DNA of 46,165 bases from an uncultured Bacteroidales bacterium (lineage in GTDB: Bacteria; Bacteroidota; Bacteroidia; Bacteroidales; Paludibacteraceae). The notes beneath the pieces were generated by a model. The model made no database searches and was not told where the DNA came from. It saw only the letters and a program-made list of their open reading frames with translations. Below, one piece after another: positions 25,201 to 32,352 of the stretch. The stretch covers positions 1-46,165 of the forward strand of contig CAMJDT010000013.1 of assembly GCA_946404495.1 (NCBI GenBank), written 5' to 3'. Position numbers and translations under genes: made by a program. Numbering within the stretch: position 1 is the first letter of the stretch; each line of letters starts with the position of its first letter.

Positions 25201-26950
25201 TTACACGAACTACAGCTTTGCTGTTCGTTCGAACTGCAGTGATATGAACAGCCGCTTCGGCGCAGCTGCTACCTTCAAGACCGCTCCGGGCGTTCCGTTC
25301 GAACCTGTATTCACTTCGACTTCCGTTCCGGCTGACTGGTCGCGTCTAACAGGTCTGGCAAGTGATGCATTCGCAGGCACGAACCCGACAACGTCTACTT
25401 TTGGTTGGTCTATCATCGCTCCGGATACCGTCATCGATGCATACCACTTCCGTGCTAACATCTACGGTACGGGTTCGAAGTATTGGGTAGTAACTCCCAC
25501 TATGGAAGTTCCCGCTGCTAATGAGGGCGAAGGCTATCTGCTCCGCGTAGACCTGGGTCTGACTCCGTATAGTCAGACGGCTACCAATCGCGCCAACCGC
25601 AACAACGGTGTGGACGATAAGTTCATGATCATCGTACAAGAGATGACTGAGACTCCCGTTTGGAGCGCTGAGAACGCTACCGTTTGGAGCAACGACACGA
25701 CCGCTGACTTCATCTACAATGAGATCCCCGAAAACGGTGAGACCTACTATGTAGATATGAGCAAGTATGCCGGCAAGAACATCCGCATCGCCTTCTACGG
25801 TGAATCGACGACATCTAACGCCGACAACTACTTCCACTTCGGTAACATCAGCCTCGACCGCGCTATCGTTAACGTCGATACCGTCGATGCATGCCAAACC
25901 GATCCGGAGGAGGAGATTGGTACCTTCACTACCGAGGAATACGCGCCCGCTACGGAGACCTCGCTGCAGATCTATACCAAGACGTTTACTACCGTCTATG
26001 AGTCGATCAACCACGAGGAGCTCATCGAGACCGCTTACGTAGGTGACCACTATGTAGACCGCTTCTATGATTTCTATGTTCAACTCGGCGATGAAGAGGC
26101 CTACGGCTTCGAAGAGGTATCGTCGCACGGCTGCGACAGTGTCTGGCTCGTTACCTTCAACCAGATACTTGAGGCTACTACCTTCAACGAGAACGAAGAA
26201 CTCGCTGAGGGCGACACCATCAACTGGCGTGGTCAGGAGATCACCGAGGTTGGTGTTTACACCGACACCGTTCGCTCGGCTATGGGTGGTGTGAAGGAGA
26301 TCTACATCCTCACCGTTACCGCTGTAGTTCCGCCTGTACAAGGTCGCACCTTCGAACTTGTTACGACGCAACTCGCAGACTGGTCTGGTAACTACCTCAT
26401 CGTCTTCGCTGACAACAAGGCTCACTCGATTGTAGGTGGTTCTCAGAATAAGGATCTCATCGCTACCAGCGACGTACTGACCATTACCGAGGACAACAAG
26501 ATTACGACGGCTGACACCTGCTTCGTAACGATAGAAGCTATGGGCATCGATGGATACTCTATCCTTCTCTCCAATGGTAACTATCTGAAGAGAGCTCACA
26601 ATGGTTGCGCTCAGGCAGCAGAAGCCGAAGCTATGGTTATCGAATACACTGAAAACGGTATCCAGATTAGTGGTGAAGTAGCTGGTAAGACTGGTTCGTA
26701 TTACCTCTACTGCAACGCCAACAATGGTAACCCCGTTTACCGCTTCTACGTAGACAAGACCGGCAACACTCAGTTTGCTCTGCCGCAACTCTACAAAGAG
26801 GTATCCGGTGTAGATCCCGGCACCGCTATAGAGACCATCAATACTGTCAACGACGCTGTGAAGGTGATCCTCAACGGTAACCTCTACATCATCCGCGACA
26901 ATCAGTGGTACGATGCTACCGGACGTATGACCGTAGATCCTCGCAAGTAA
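19232..26950 (+). CDS. giant secreted multidomain protein with adhesin-type and fibronectin-III-like domains
   Basis: 2572 residues, the largest gene here. The signal peptide ends SVSAQ near 26. Beta-sandwich domains of the cleaved-adhesin/choice-of-anchor-J kind occur near 29-187, 279-457, 641-819, 909-1082 and 2020-2215 (LNEGFEDSSFPPDDW; FPWSEDFE). They alternate with fibronectin-III-like domains, each opening with a Cys-Pro-type start and 'ATLSW' strand (near 188, 458, 551, 820, 1083, 1363, 1465, 1560, 1833 and 1923). Two further related domains lie near 1183-1360 and 1650-1830. The domains at 279 and 641 are near duplicates. The end (NGNLYIIRDNQWYDATGR) matches tails in the mannan locus, suggesting type IX export. 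Likely a surface or released adhesin or matrix protein; no catalytic motif was seen. Confidence 0.8.
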   Translation: MRSFTQKLMMFMAALMCSVSMSVSAQVLNEGFEDSSFPPDDWSTIHVRGVVEWTRNTSYKHAGEASAKANYDSSTGHENYLVTPKLTPAAGDTLSFFVAAQQYSATTLSIEVSTTDATAASFTTVLATYTTGSSGTIGTTSTSTWVEKRFPMDDYVGQDIFIAFHITDDNGSAVYIDDVTGVTLHVVTCPKPATIAVSDITNESATLSWAAGGSETQWQYVLTDANAAADWTTATTINQPSVTLTGLTANTAYDFHVRAYCSQAEQSDARLTSFRTTCDAITAFPWSEDFEAMAQNSEIDAPCWSNEHITGNGGYRFRSYSLASTGNNTRMCQLPDMSAGTITDLTLPAMNIPEANAYELILTMYRSANYGSYTNEGLRILALNGSDTAVLAFISRNPTQAYVVDETVIIPSEENVGWYTYNLTIPYSGFTSIVIRGESQYGAATYFDNLIVREKPSCTQPATLTASDVTAHGATLTWTTEGTETQFQYAVMPKDTAVDWTGATTVEVAEEKTAIVTGLTANTAYDIYLRAYCSESDQSEARMVSITTLPSCFVPTMPIISDITTVGATFTWEAGNGETEFQYVVMPKDTVVDWTGATLTNATTLTIAVLSANTAYDFYVRAYCSESDQSEAVKVTFRTECEVLATFPWSEDFEEVATGNIAIPCWKNEHIAGTGTQLFKVTTNSSSGNSTHLGQLPDMYSGTITDLSLPEMNIPAANAYEFIISEYRNATGSSYPEEGLRILALNGTDTFELAFISRNYTQAYMVAETVVIPVETASGWYTYNLAIPCSGNVRIIVRGESKYGSSTYFDNLMVREIPSCVKPTALTVADSTITMNSASLSWLAGGSETAWKVRYMAAGDEDWTVVDATTNTFVLNGLQANTAYTAEVAAACGENISDWSTAVNFRTACGIYAAATYEEGFEGDGLYCWTVGNAQSTSTSYIPSVGTTYKRTGDKGLHINAYVSGSVNADSAYAILPAMDYGTPGLTGYTLKFYARSSSTGSSYYKHLFVGVVTDPNDISTFELVQDVEVTADTYAELPFEVILGSYAGTGTRLALLTTVDPTASGYRYGHIYVDDISIVRTPTCQPLAKVEATNVERRNITVTLFPKAGLELGTNDLVYSTTELDNAALEAADKVTVATPTYKITGLDRETTYYIYVRANCGEGDVSAWVSTSATTKGLTLCDNILEIGDGTSNDYGPMCGYYGYERNGYIYTPADGLTAGNIGSIAWNYYSAATIPAKIYVKNTEATEFETTLVWNEIIADATLVYDNTVALTTGWNTFDFNAPFAYTGGNLMVLVESNYGGSGGGTAKAYYTNTTDATHHFYIRKDSSIDDTQAYSTFNTKAIDGKRHNVRFGQCYAINPCPTVTEMTSELLNEGTTEARISWTAADADYLSAYEVVRSLTEIEDFSEVTATVLAPDQNSIEYNDLVANTTYYVYVRAICAAEGHNEGSSNWVGISFTTNDNCPTLNGLALSLTATNAFRASWNTAYEEQALSFRYILSTSELDAAGIAAATPVLVDTNVIVLDELLNDQLYYFYVASACGASTSTYIFDSIKTPVACQAVVNLEAARVEHNLALITWNKAPFATETAWEIGFVGDEENAIVVTETQHMFIALTPETAYTVYVKALCSETSESAIATVSFTTGTQPGNCATVGTGTSAAYLLYTSYGNTYSQHIYTAEELAALGYGAGTINSVAFDYSGTSSTYEKTQSVYIGTTQQTSYTGANAADFIGDLTLVYGPTLLSYEAGWREYTFETPFVWDGTSNIVIGMLSNSTDGSSNGWGTRGTSTSPDYRTIYRYRDNTPIDIDNLSAVSSGSRSTTRPNIQFCFEPKTCPDVKALTVGDITATSATATWEPVGQETSWNVFVSPTQVEDPASIAGYATVNVMTYAMSNLMVDQDYWIYVQPVCTGADSWRVATFRTVATCFPPTALVASNITATTATIAWTDERDVNDYTAIYGPTATFNPADPSTYETADAIDTFAVISNLLPYTNYSFAVRSNCSDMNSRFGAAATFKTAPGVPFEPVFTSTSVPADWSRLTGLASDAFAGTNPTTSTFGWSIIAPDTVIDAYHFRANIYGTGSKYWVVTPTMEVPAANEGEGYLLRVDLGLTPYSQTATNRANRNNGVDDKFMIIVQEMTETPVWSAENATVWSNDTTADFIYNEIPENGETYYVDMSKYAGKNIRIAFYGESTTSNADNYFHFGNISLDRAIVNVDTVDACQTDPEEEIGTFTTEEYAPATETSLQIYTKTFTTVYESINHEELIETAYVGDHYVDRFYDFYVQLGDEEAYGFEEVSSHGCDSVWLVTFNQILEATTFNENEELAEGDTINWRGQEITEVGVYTDTVRSAMGGVKEIYILTVTAVVPPVQGRTFELVTTQLADWSGNYLIVFADNKAHSIVGGSQNKDLIATSDVLTITEDNKITTADTCFVTIEAMGIDGYSILLSNGNYLKRAHNGCAQAAEAEAMVIEYTENGIQISGEVAGKTGSYYLYCNANNGNPVYRFYVDKTGNTQFALPQLYKEVSGVDPGTAIETINTVNDAVKVILNGNLYIIRDNQWYDATGRMTVDPRK

Positions 26951-26964
26951 GGCTTGCTACATAC

Positions 26965-26996
26965 AGAACAGTGCGCCCACGCGGCGCAGCTGTTCT
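26965..26996 (+). terminator. GC-rich hairpin after the giant gene
   Basis: AGAACAG-TGCGCC pairs with GGCGCA-CTGTTCT with one unpaired base. There is no following T-run; it may protect the mRNA end or act with the terminator 10 bp downstream. Confidence 0.5.
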
Positions 26997-27006
26997 GCCC
27001 AAAAAG

Positions 27007-27039
27007 GAGAGTGTGTCAGTAACGGCACACTCTCTTTTT
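27007..27039 (+). terminator. intrinsic terminator of the giant gene
   Basis: GAGAGTGTG and CACACTCTC form a perfect 9-bp stem around a 10-base loop, followed at once by TTTTT. It lies 57 bp after the stop codon. Confidence 0.88.
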
Positions 27040-27114
27040 ATCTCTCGCAAACCAAAATGGATACGCAAAAGAAGAGAATTAATTCTTAATTTTAAATTTT
27101 TCATTGCATTTTAT

Positions 27115-27145
27115 TTGGATATATCAAAAAAATTTTGTATCTTTG
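27115..27145 (+). promoter_or_regulatory. promoter of the methyltransferase-adenosyltransferase pair
   Basis: TTG (27115-27117, within TTTG), 20 bp, TATCTTTG (27138-27145). The ATG at 27163 follows 17 bp later, which fixes that start and rules out the longer upstream frame. Confidence 0.8.
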
Positions 27146-27162
27146 CAGCCGCAAACGAAACC

Positions 27163-28002
27163 ATGAAGCACCTGCGAATCATATTTTACCGCATTTGGGC
27201 GCATATACGTCATCGCCTTACAGCCTGGAATACAGGTGGAGAAGGCATCCACTCGCCCTATCTCTTCTATCTCGTTCGCTTCCTCTTCTACGATCGTAAT
27301 GCCTACTACTGCTTTGCCCCTATTGAGCAACGCCGCGAGGCTATGCTGCATGCGCCCAAACCGATCCGGGTGGAGGACTACGGCACCGGCTCCTCCGGCA
27401 CACGCCTTTTATGCGACATAGCCCGCCGCAGTTTAGGTACGCCCAAAGAATCGCAGCTTCTCTTTCGCATGGCGCTCTACCTCGCCGAGGAGGTTCGCCG
27501 CGAGGAAGGCGACCGTACGCCGCTACTAATCGAACTCGGCACCTCGCTCGGCCTCACGACAGCCTATCTCGCCGCCTCAGACTCCAGAAGCAGGGTCGTC
27601 ACCTTCGAGGGCGCAAGCGAAATAGCGGACATAGCGCGTATGAACTGGAAAAAACTATCGCTACAGAATATCGAATGCATCATAGGTAACATTGACGAGA
27701 CATTACCCCGTTTCGTCAAAGGCACCTTATATAATAATACGCGCGCGAGGGCAGACCTCATCTTCCTCGACGCCAATCATACTTACGAAGCTACTCTGCG
27801 TTACTACGAACAGCTCCAACCGCTGGTTCATCGCAAGACCATTATCGTCGTCGACGATATACACTGGTCGCCCGACATGAACCGAGCCTGGAATGAAATA
27901 CGCCGGCGCAAGGAGGTGACCTCATCTATGGACTTACTCGAGTTGGGAGTCCTGTTCTTTGACCCTGATTATTTACCGAAACATTATACACTACGCATAT
28001 GA
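27163..28002 (+). CDS. class I SAM-dependent O-methyltransferase-like protein
   Basis: 279 residues from the ATG after the promoter; an in-frame extension back to 26905 would overlap the giant gene and the terminator and is rejected. The SAM-binding loop is PLLIELGTSLGLTTAYLA (about 126-143), followed by VVTFEGA (acidic residue after strand 2) and later LIFLDANHTYEATLRYYEQL, then TIIVVDDIHWSPDMNRAWNE. This is the pattern of class I methyltransferases acting on small molecules or lipids. The N-terminus is basic and aromatic (RIWAHIRHRL). The substrate is unknown. It overlaps the next gene by 4 bp, so the two are co-translated. Confidence 0.78.
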   Translation: MKHLRIIFYRIWAHIRHRLTAWNTGGEGIHSPYLFYLVRFLFYDRNAYYCFAPIEQRREAMLHAPKPIRVEDYGTGSSGTRLLCDIARRSLGTPKESQLLFRMALYLAEEVRREEGDRTPLLIELGTSLGLTTAYLAASDSRSRVVTFEGASEIADIARMNWKKLSLQNIECIIGNIDETLPRFVKGTLYNNTRARADLIFLDANHTYEATLRYYEQLQPLVHRKTIIVVDDIHWSPDMNRAWNEIRRRKEVTSSMDLLELGVLFFDPDYLPKHYTLRI

Positions 28003-28550
28003 GAATCTACACGCGAACAGGCGACCGCGGCACGACAGCACTCGCTACCGGCGAACGCGTCTCCAAGACCGACCTCCGACTGGAGGCCTACGGCACTGCC
28101 GACGAACTCAACTCTTTTGTCGGACTCCTTAGAAGTGAAAATATGCCCAATGACGATGAGTTGCAGTTCATCCAGAACAAACTCTTCAACCTCGGTGCCT
28201 GCCTCGCCGGAGCAGACGGCGAATGGATCACCGCCGACGATGTCACCCGTCTCGAGCAATCGATGGATGAAATGCAGGCCGACCTCGAACCGATGCGCGG
28301 GTTCATCCTGCCGGGTGGAAATCGACGCATTTCGCTCTGTCATATCTGCCGAACGGTGACCCGAAGACTGGAGCGAATCATGGTCGCCCTCCAAGACCAA
28401 AAAATGACCCAAAATTTACCCTCCTCCACCCCAAGTCAGGATGAGGCCGTTTTGATGCAATTTGTCAACCGTTTGAGCGATTTTTGGTTCGTCTTAGCCG
28501 AAAAAATGGCAAAAAATGATAAAATTACACTTTTTTTGTGGAAAAAATGA
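27999..28550 (+). CDS. cob(I)alamin adenosyltransferase, PduO type
   Basis: 183 residues. PduO-type ATP:corrinoid adenosyltransferase motifs: YTRTGDRGTTAL at the N-terminus (ATP binding), LRLEAYGTADELNSFVG (about 26-42), FILPGG near 105, CRTVTRRLERI (about 118-128) and NRLSDFWFVLA near 161-171. The enzyme transfers the adenosyl group of ATP to cob(I)alamin, making coenzyme B12 for enzymes such as methylmalonyl-CoA mutase. It acts in the cytoplasm as a trimer. The ATGA overlap links it to the methyltransferase gene. No cobalamin riboswitch was seen upstream. Confidence 0.92.
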   Translation: MRIYTRTGDRGTTALATGERVSKTDLRLEAYGTADELNSFVGLLRSENMPNDDELQFIQNKLFNLGACLAGADGEWITADDVTRLEQSMDEMQADLEPMRGFILPGGNRRISLCHICRTVTRRLERIMVALQDQKMTQNLPSSTPSQDEAVLMQFVNRLSDFWFVLAEKMAKNDKITLFLWKK

Positions 28551-28558
28551 GAAAAATC

Positions 28559-28589
28559 TTGCATAAACGAAAACTTTTTTGTATTTTTG
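28559..28589 (+). promoter_or_regulatory. promoter in front of the DUF2795-porP-gld genes
   Basis: TTG (28559-28561), 20 bp, TATTTTTG (28582-28589), starting 9 bp after the adenosyltransferase stop. About 100 nt of leader precede the ATG at 28692. Confidence 0.78.
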
Positions 28590-28691
28590 CACGCTAATTC
28601 GATATAATGGCACTCGAAGGGTGCATTTTGCGTCGTCGCTACTATGTCGAATTGAAGGTGTAAAAAGAATAAAAAAATAAGCAAAGGAACT

Positions 28692-28913
28692 ATGTATTGG
28701 ACACTGGAACTTGCTTCGAAAATTGAAGATGCCCCCTGGCCCGCTACCAAGGACGAATTGTTGGACTACGCCAACCGTACAGGTGCGCCGATGGAGGTGA
28801 TCGAAAACTTACAGGAGATTGAAGACGAAGACGAAGTATATGAGAGCATCGAGGACATTTGGCCCGACTATCCTACCAAGGACGACTTCTTCTTCGACGA
28901 AGAGGAATATTAA
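28692..28913 (+). CDS. small acidic DUF2795 protein
   Basis: 73 residues, strongly acidic at the C-terminus (DEDEVYESIEDIW and a FFFDEEEY end). The core MYWTLELASKIEDAPWPATK followed by DELLDYANRTGAPMEVIENL matches the DUF2795 family, highly conserved in Bacteroidota and of unknown function. It is cytoplasmic, with no signal or membrane segment. The porP-type gene begins one base after its stop, so both should be made from one transcript. Confidence 0.85.
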   Translation: MYWTLELASKIEDAPWPATKDELLDYANRTGAPMEVIENLQEIEDEDEVYESIEDIWPDYPTKDDFFFDEEEY

Positions 28914-28914
28914 G

Positions 28915-29907
28915 GTGAAAAGATATGTTGCCCTATTGATGTTGGCGATCGCTTGCGTCCCGCTGTTGCGGGCACAGACGGATCCGCAGATCGGACAATA
29001 TATGTATATACAGACTGCCTACAACCCCGCAGCGGCGGGCGAGGGCGATTTGATGCGCGTAGCGGGTATGCACCGCATGCAGTTCACCGGCATCAAAAAC
29101 GCCCCGATGACAACGTACGTGACATTCTCGTCCCCCTTCCTGATCGGAAAGACGAAGCACGCAGCAGGTGTCAGGTTTTTGAACGATATGTATGGACTTT
29201 TTAGCAATCAGGCTTTTCATGTCCAATACGCGTATCGTCATAAGATAGGCAAAGGCTATTTGAGTGCCGGTATCGACCTCGGATTTGTGAACGTAGCCTT
29301 CCAGGCGGACAGTATCAACCTGGCGGAGATTGCCAGCGTGGCTTCCGAAGGAAACTACTTCTCTGAGGTGGACGAAGCCATTCCCCGCAGTACGGGAAGC
29401 GGCTCAAGCGGCAAGGGAGCCTCGGGAATGGGTTTTGATATGTCACTGGGCGTGTACTACACTGCGCCTACCTGGTGGGCATCGCTTAGTTACAGCCACG
29501 TGACGCAACCTCGCCTCCAATGGAGCGACAAGAGCGAGCTTCGGCTCGTCGGTACGCTCTATATGGCCGGCGGATATCACTACCGTTTCCGCTCCAACCG
29601 CAACTGGATGCTGCACCCCAGCATGATGGTCATGACGGACTTTAGGAACTGGGATGTCAACCTCACCCTTCTGGCGGAAGTAAGAGACCGCTACCGGTTC
29701 GGACTCGGATACCGCATCGCAGGTAGTGTCAACATCCTCGCCAGCGTAGATATCATCAGCGGACTGACGCTCGGTTATACCTACGAACTGCCGGCCAACC
29801 GGCTGATACTCGAGAGCTTCGGCTCACACGAACTGTTTCTCGCCTACGGCTTCGACATACTCAAGCCCCGGCGTACAAACCGATACAAGAGCATCAGATA
29901 CCTCTGA
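28915..29907 (+). CDS. porP: PorP/SprF family outer-membrane protein of type IX secretion
   Basis: 330 residues from a GTG at 28915, chosen because it sits one base after the DUF2795 stop and gives a good signal peptide (KRYVALLMLAIACVPLLRAQ). The mature start DPQIGQYMYIQTAYNPAAAG is the hallmark of the PorP/SprF family, followed by an outer-membrane beta barrel with alternating aromatic strands. In related bacteria PorP and its PorE partner link the type IX machinery to the cell surface, and PorP/SprF proteins also help export particular cargos. It heads the gldKLMN cluster, the standard order. Confidence 0.9.
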   Translation: MKRYVALLMLAIACVPLLRAQTDPQIGQYMYIQTAYNPAAAGEGDLMRVAGMHRMQFTGIKNAPMTTYVTFSSPFLIGKTKHAAGVRFLNDMYGLFSNQAFHVQYAYRHKIGKGYLSAGIDLGFVNVAFQADSINLAEIASVASEGNYFSEVDEAIPRSTGSGSSGKGASGMGFDMSLGVYYTAPTWWASLSYSHVTQPRLQWSDKSELRLVGTLYMAGGYHYRFRSNRNWMLHPSMMVMTDFRNWDVNLTLLAEVRDRYRFGLGYRIAGSVNILASVDIISGLTLGYTYELPANRLILESFGSHELFLAYGFDILKPRRTNRYKSIRYL

Positions 29908-29959
29908 TGAACAACATAGAAAGAAAACAAAAACAAGGATATAAAACATACTGTACAAT

Positions 29960-31306
29960 ATGAAAATCACAAAATTCATTCCCGTCTTGTTGCTGACTGC
30001 CATCTTGGCATCATGCAACGGTCCTGCCGGAGAACTGGTCGGAGTACGCAAACCGGGAAATTTCAAGGAAGCTAACCCTTACGGAATGGTCTATATCAAG
30101 AAGGGATCATTCATGATGGGTGAAAACGCACAGTCGGCGGTGTTCAACCAGCCCGACAATATCGGTATGCGTACCGTGAATGCTTTCTGGATGGATGAAA
30201 CAGAGGTGACCAACAACGAGTACAAGCAGTTCGTCTATTGGGTACGCGACTCGATCGCTTTCACGTTGCTCATTCGTGCCGACATGCAAGACTACGCCGT
30301 AGTCCCGCGTAACGGCGAGTTTGACGAGGAAAACTTCACCATCAACTGGAAGAAGAAAGTGCCTTGGGACTCCGACGATGACGAGGTCAAAGACGCTCTG
30401 TCTGACCTGCTCTACAGCGACGGAGCCCTCAAGACCATCAAGCTGCACTACAACTACTCGTACGACAACCTGGATCAGGCCGTTAAGTATGAGAACAAGT
30501 TCGATGTAGCTAAGGGTATGTATCCTCCCGGAGCCATGGCTCGTGTGGATACATTCTGGATTGACGAAGAGGGTTATATCCGCGACTCCACCATCGAGCG
30601 TCCGCTCAAGGAGCCGAAAGACTTGCGTACCAACAAGATCATCAGTGTCTATCCCGACACGATGGTTTGGATTCGCGACTTCCAGTATGCCTACAACGAC
30701 CCGATGCAACGTGGTTACTTTGCTTTCCCGGGCTATTCGGAGTACCCCGTCGTAGGTATCACCTGGGAGCAGGCTCACGCTTTCTGTCACTGGCGTACCC
30801 ACTACCTGGAGACCCACATGTCGGCTCCGGTACATATCTATCGTCTGCCGACAGAGGCGGAGTGGGAGTATGCAGCACGTGGCGGACGTAAGATGGCGAT
30901 GTATCCTTGGGGCGGCAACTATGCCCGCGATGCCAAGGGATGCTTCCTCGCCAACTTCAAGCCCTATCGTGGCGCCTATAGCGATGATACCGGTGTGATG
31001 ACGATGCGTGTAGCGCAGTTCCAGCCCAATGACTTCGGACTGTTTGACATGGCAGGTAACGTAGCCGAGTGGACCTCGTCGGCCTATAATCCCGCTGCCA
31101 ACACTTACGTCAGCGACATTAACCCCGACTTCCAATACATGGCTCGTAAGGACGACCCCGATGTGTTGAAACGTAAGATCGTTAAGGGTGGTAGCTGGAA
31201 GGACATCAGCGCCTATATGCAGTGCGGTGCCCGCACCTACGAGTACCAGTACGAGAGCCGTACCTATATCGGCTTCCGCTGCGTACGCTCCTTCATCGGA
31301 GATTAA
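29960..31306 (+). CDS. gldK: GldK/PorK, type IX secretion outer-ring lipoprotein
   Basis: 448 residues. The lipoprotein signal ends LTAILASC, acylated Cys19. The rest is a formylglycine-generating-enzyme-like (SUMF1) fold: PYGMVYIKKGSFMMGEN near 40-56, FWMDETEVTNNEYKQFV near 76-92, then YRLPTEAEWEYAARGG near 293-308, FDMAGNVAEWTSSAYN and GGSWKD, ending GFRCVRSF. This fold serves as scaffold in GldK/PorK, which forms a periplasmic ring with GldN/PorN under the outer membrane. Next genes are gldL, gldM and gldN. A 52-bp gap separates it from porP with no terminator seen. Confidence 0.95.
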   Translation: MKITKFIPVLLLTAILASCNGPAGELVGVRKPGNFKEANPYGMVYIKKGSFMMGENAQSAVFNQPDNIGMRTVNAFWMDETEVTNNEYKQFVYWVRDSIAFTLLIRADMQDYAVVPRNGEFDEENFTINWKKKVPWDSDDDEVKDALSDLLYSDGALKTIKLHYNYSYDNLDQAVKYENKFDVAKGMYPPGAMARVDTFWIDEEGYIRDSTIERPLKEPKDLRTNKIISVYPDTMVWIRDFQYAYNDPMQRGYFAFPGYSEYPVVGITWEQAHAFCHWRTHYLETHMSAPVHIYRLPTEAEWEYAARGGRKMAMYPWGGNYARDAKGCFLANFKPYRGAYSDDTGVMTMRVAQFQPNDFGLFDMAGNVAEWTSSAYNPAANTYVSDINPDFQYMARKDDPDVLKRKIVKGGSWKDISAYMQCGARTYEYQYESRTYIGFRCVRSFIGD

Positions 31307-31355
31307 TAGATAACACAATCAAAAACAGAATATTAACTAAAAAAAATCTAATCAT

Positions 31356-32291
31356 ATGGCAAAAGAGAAAGTTGCTGCAGAAGCTGCTGAGAAAAAAATG
31401 GGCTTTGGTGCAAAATTTATGCACTGGTATGATTCTTACTCTGGTAAGAAAGCGGTAGGTATGATTTACTCTATCGGTGCGTCCGTCGTTATCGTCGGTG
31501 CCTTGTTTAAGATTCTGCACTGGCCCGGAGCAAGTACCGTGCTGATGATCGGTATGTTTACCGAGGCATTCCTTTTCATCATCGGTTGCTTGGACAAACC
31601 TCACGTAGATTTCCACTGGGAGCACGTCTTCCCGCAATTGATGGGCTATGGTACCGAACCCGAGTACCTCAAACACCTCGAGACACTGCCCCGTCCTACC
31701 CTTCTGGGTGCCGGCGTTGAGAACCCCGACGGAACAAAGACTGAGACACAGATGAACACTACCGCTCAGCCTGCCAACAACAATGTGAACGTAGGTTCCG
31801 CTCCCGAACTTGCGGAAGGCGACATGACAGCACTGCGTAACGGTATCTCGACCCTCTCCAAAACAGCAGGTCAACTCGCTGATCTGGGCAAGGTAGCAGC
31901 TTCCTCTACCAAACTGGGCGAACAAATGGATATAGCAGCTACAGCCGCCGGTAAGTTCGCCGTATCGGCAGAGCAACTCGGACAGAAGAACGAGCAACTG
32001 GCAGAGAGTTATACCACGATCGTCAACGACATGCAAGGTGCTGCTTCGAATACTCGCAGCTATTCGGAGAACATCGCTGCTATCAACGGTAAGGTGGCTA
32101 GCATGACTTCTGTATATGAGCTCCAACTCAATGCTATCCAGTCGCAAGTAGATGCACTGCAGAAGATGGCTGCATCGACTGCCGAGGCAATGAAGAGCAG
32201 CACTGAGTACGAAGCCGGTGCCAAGAAACTGGCCGCTCAGATCGCTGACCTCAACAAGGTATACGGAAATATGCTCAACGCTCTGGCCTAA
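31356..32291 (+). CDS. gldL: GldL/PorL, inner-membrane motor protein of type IX secretion
   Basis: 311 residues. Two membrane helices lie near 33-51 and 59-79, joined by the conserved FKILHWPGAST turn; the second contains Glu70 within MFTEAFLFIIGCL. Membrane glutamates of GldL are known to take part in proton-driven rotation; which one corresponds is not decided here. Then comes DFHWEHVFPQL and a long cytoplasmic region predicted helical, rich in Ala/Gln (about 140-305). GldL and GldM form the proton-driven motor that powers secretion and, where present, gliding. Start is the first ATG, 49 bp after gldK. Confidence 0.95.
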   Translation: MAKEKVAAEAAEKKMGFGAKFMHWYDSYSGKKAVGMIYSIGASVVIVGALFKILHWPGASTVLMIGMFTEAFLFIIGCLDKPHVDFHWEHVFPQLMGYGTEPEYLKHLETLPRPTLLGAGVENPDGTKTETQMNTTAQPANNNVNVGSAPELAEGDMTALRNGISTLSKTAGQLADLGKVAASSTKLGEQMDIAATAAGKFAVSAEQLGQKNEQLAESYTTIVNDMQGAASNTRSYSENIAAINGKVASMTSVYELQLNAIQSQVDALQKMAASTAEAMKSSTEYEAGAKKLAAQIADLNKVYGNMLNALA

Positions 32292-32352
32292 GCGGCCTTA
32301 GCGTCTATCCTTCGAACCAATTGAGTTAAACCAAAAAAGTTAACAACAAGCA

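Noticed and set aside
25346..26788. A 480-codon minus-strand frame inside the giant gene
   Set aside because: Same reason: opposite-strand shadow of domain-coding sequence including the C-terminal part.
26905..27162. Upstream extension of the methyltransferase
   Set aside because: It would overlap the giant gene, the terminator and the promoter; the ATG at 27163 begins the conserved part.
27999..28550. Cobalamin riboswitch before the adenosyltransferase
   Set aside because: The gene overlaps the preceding one and the short leader at 27146-27162 has no room for a riboswitch.
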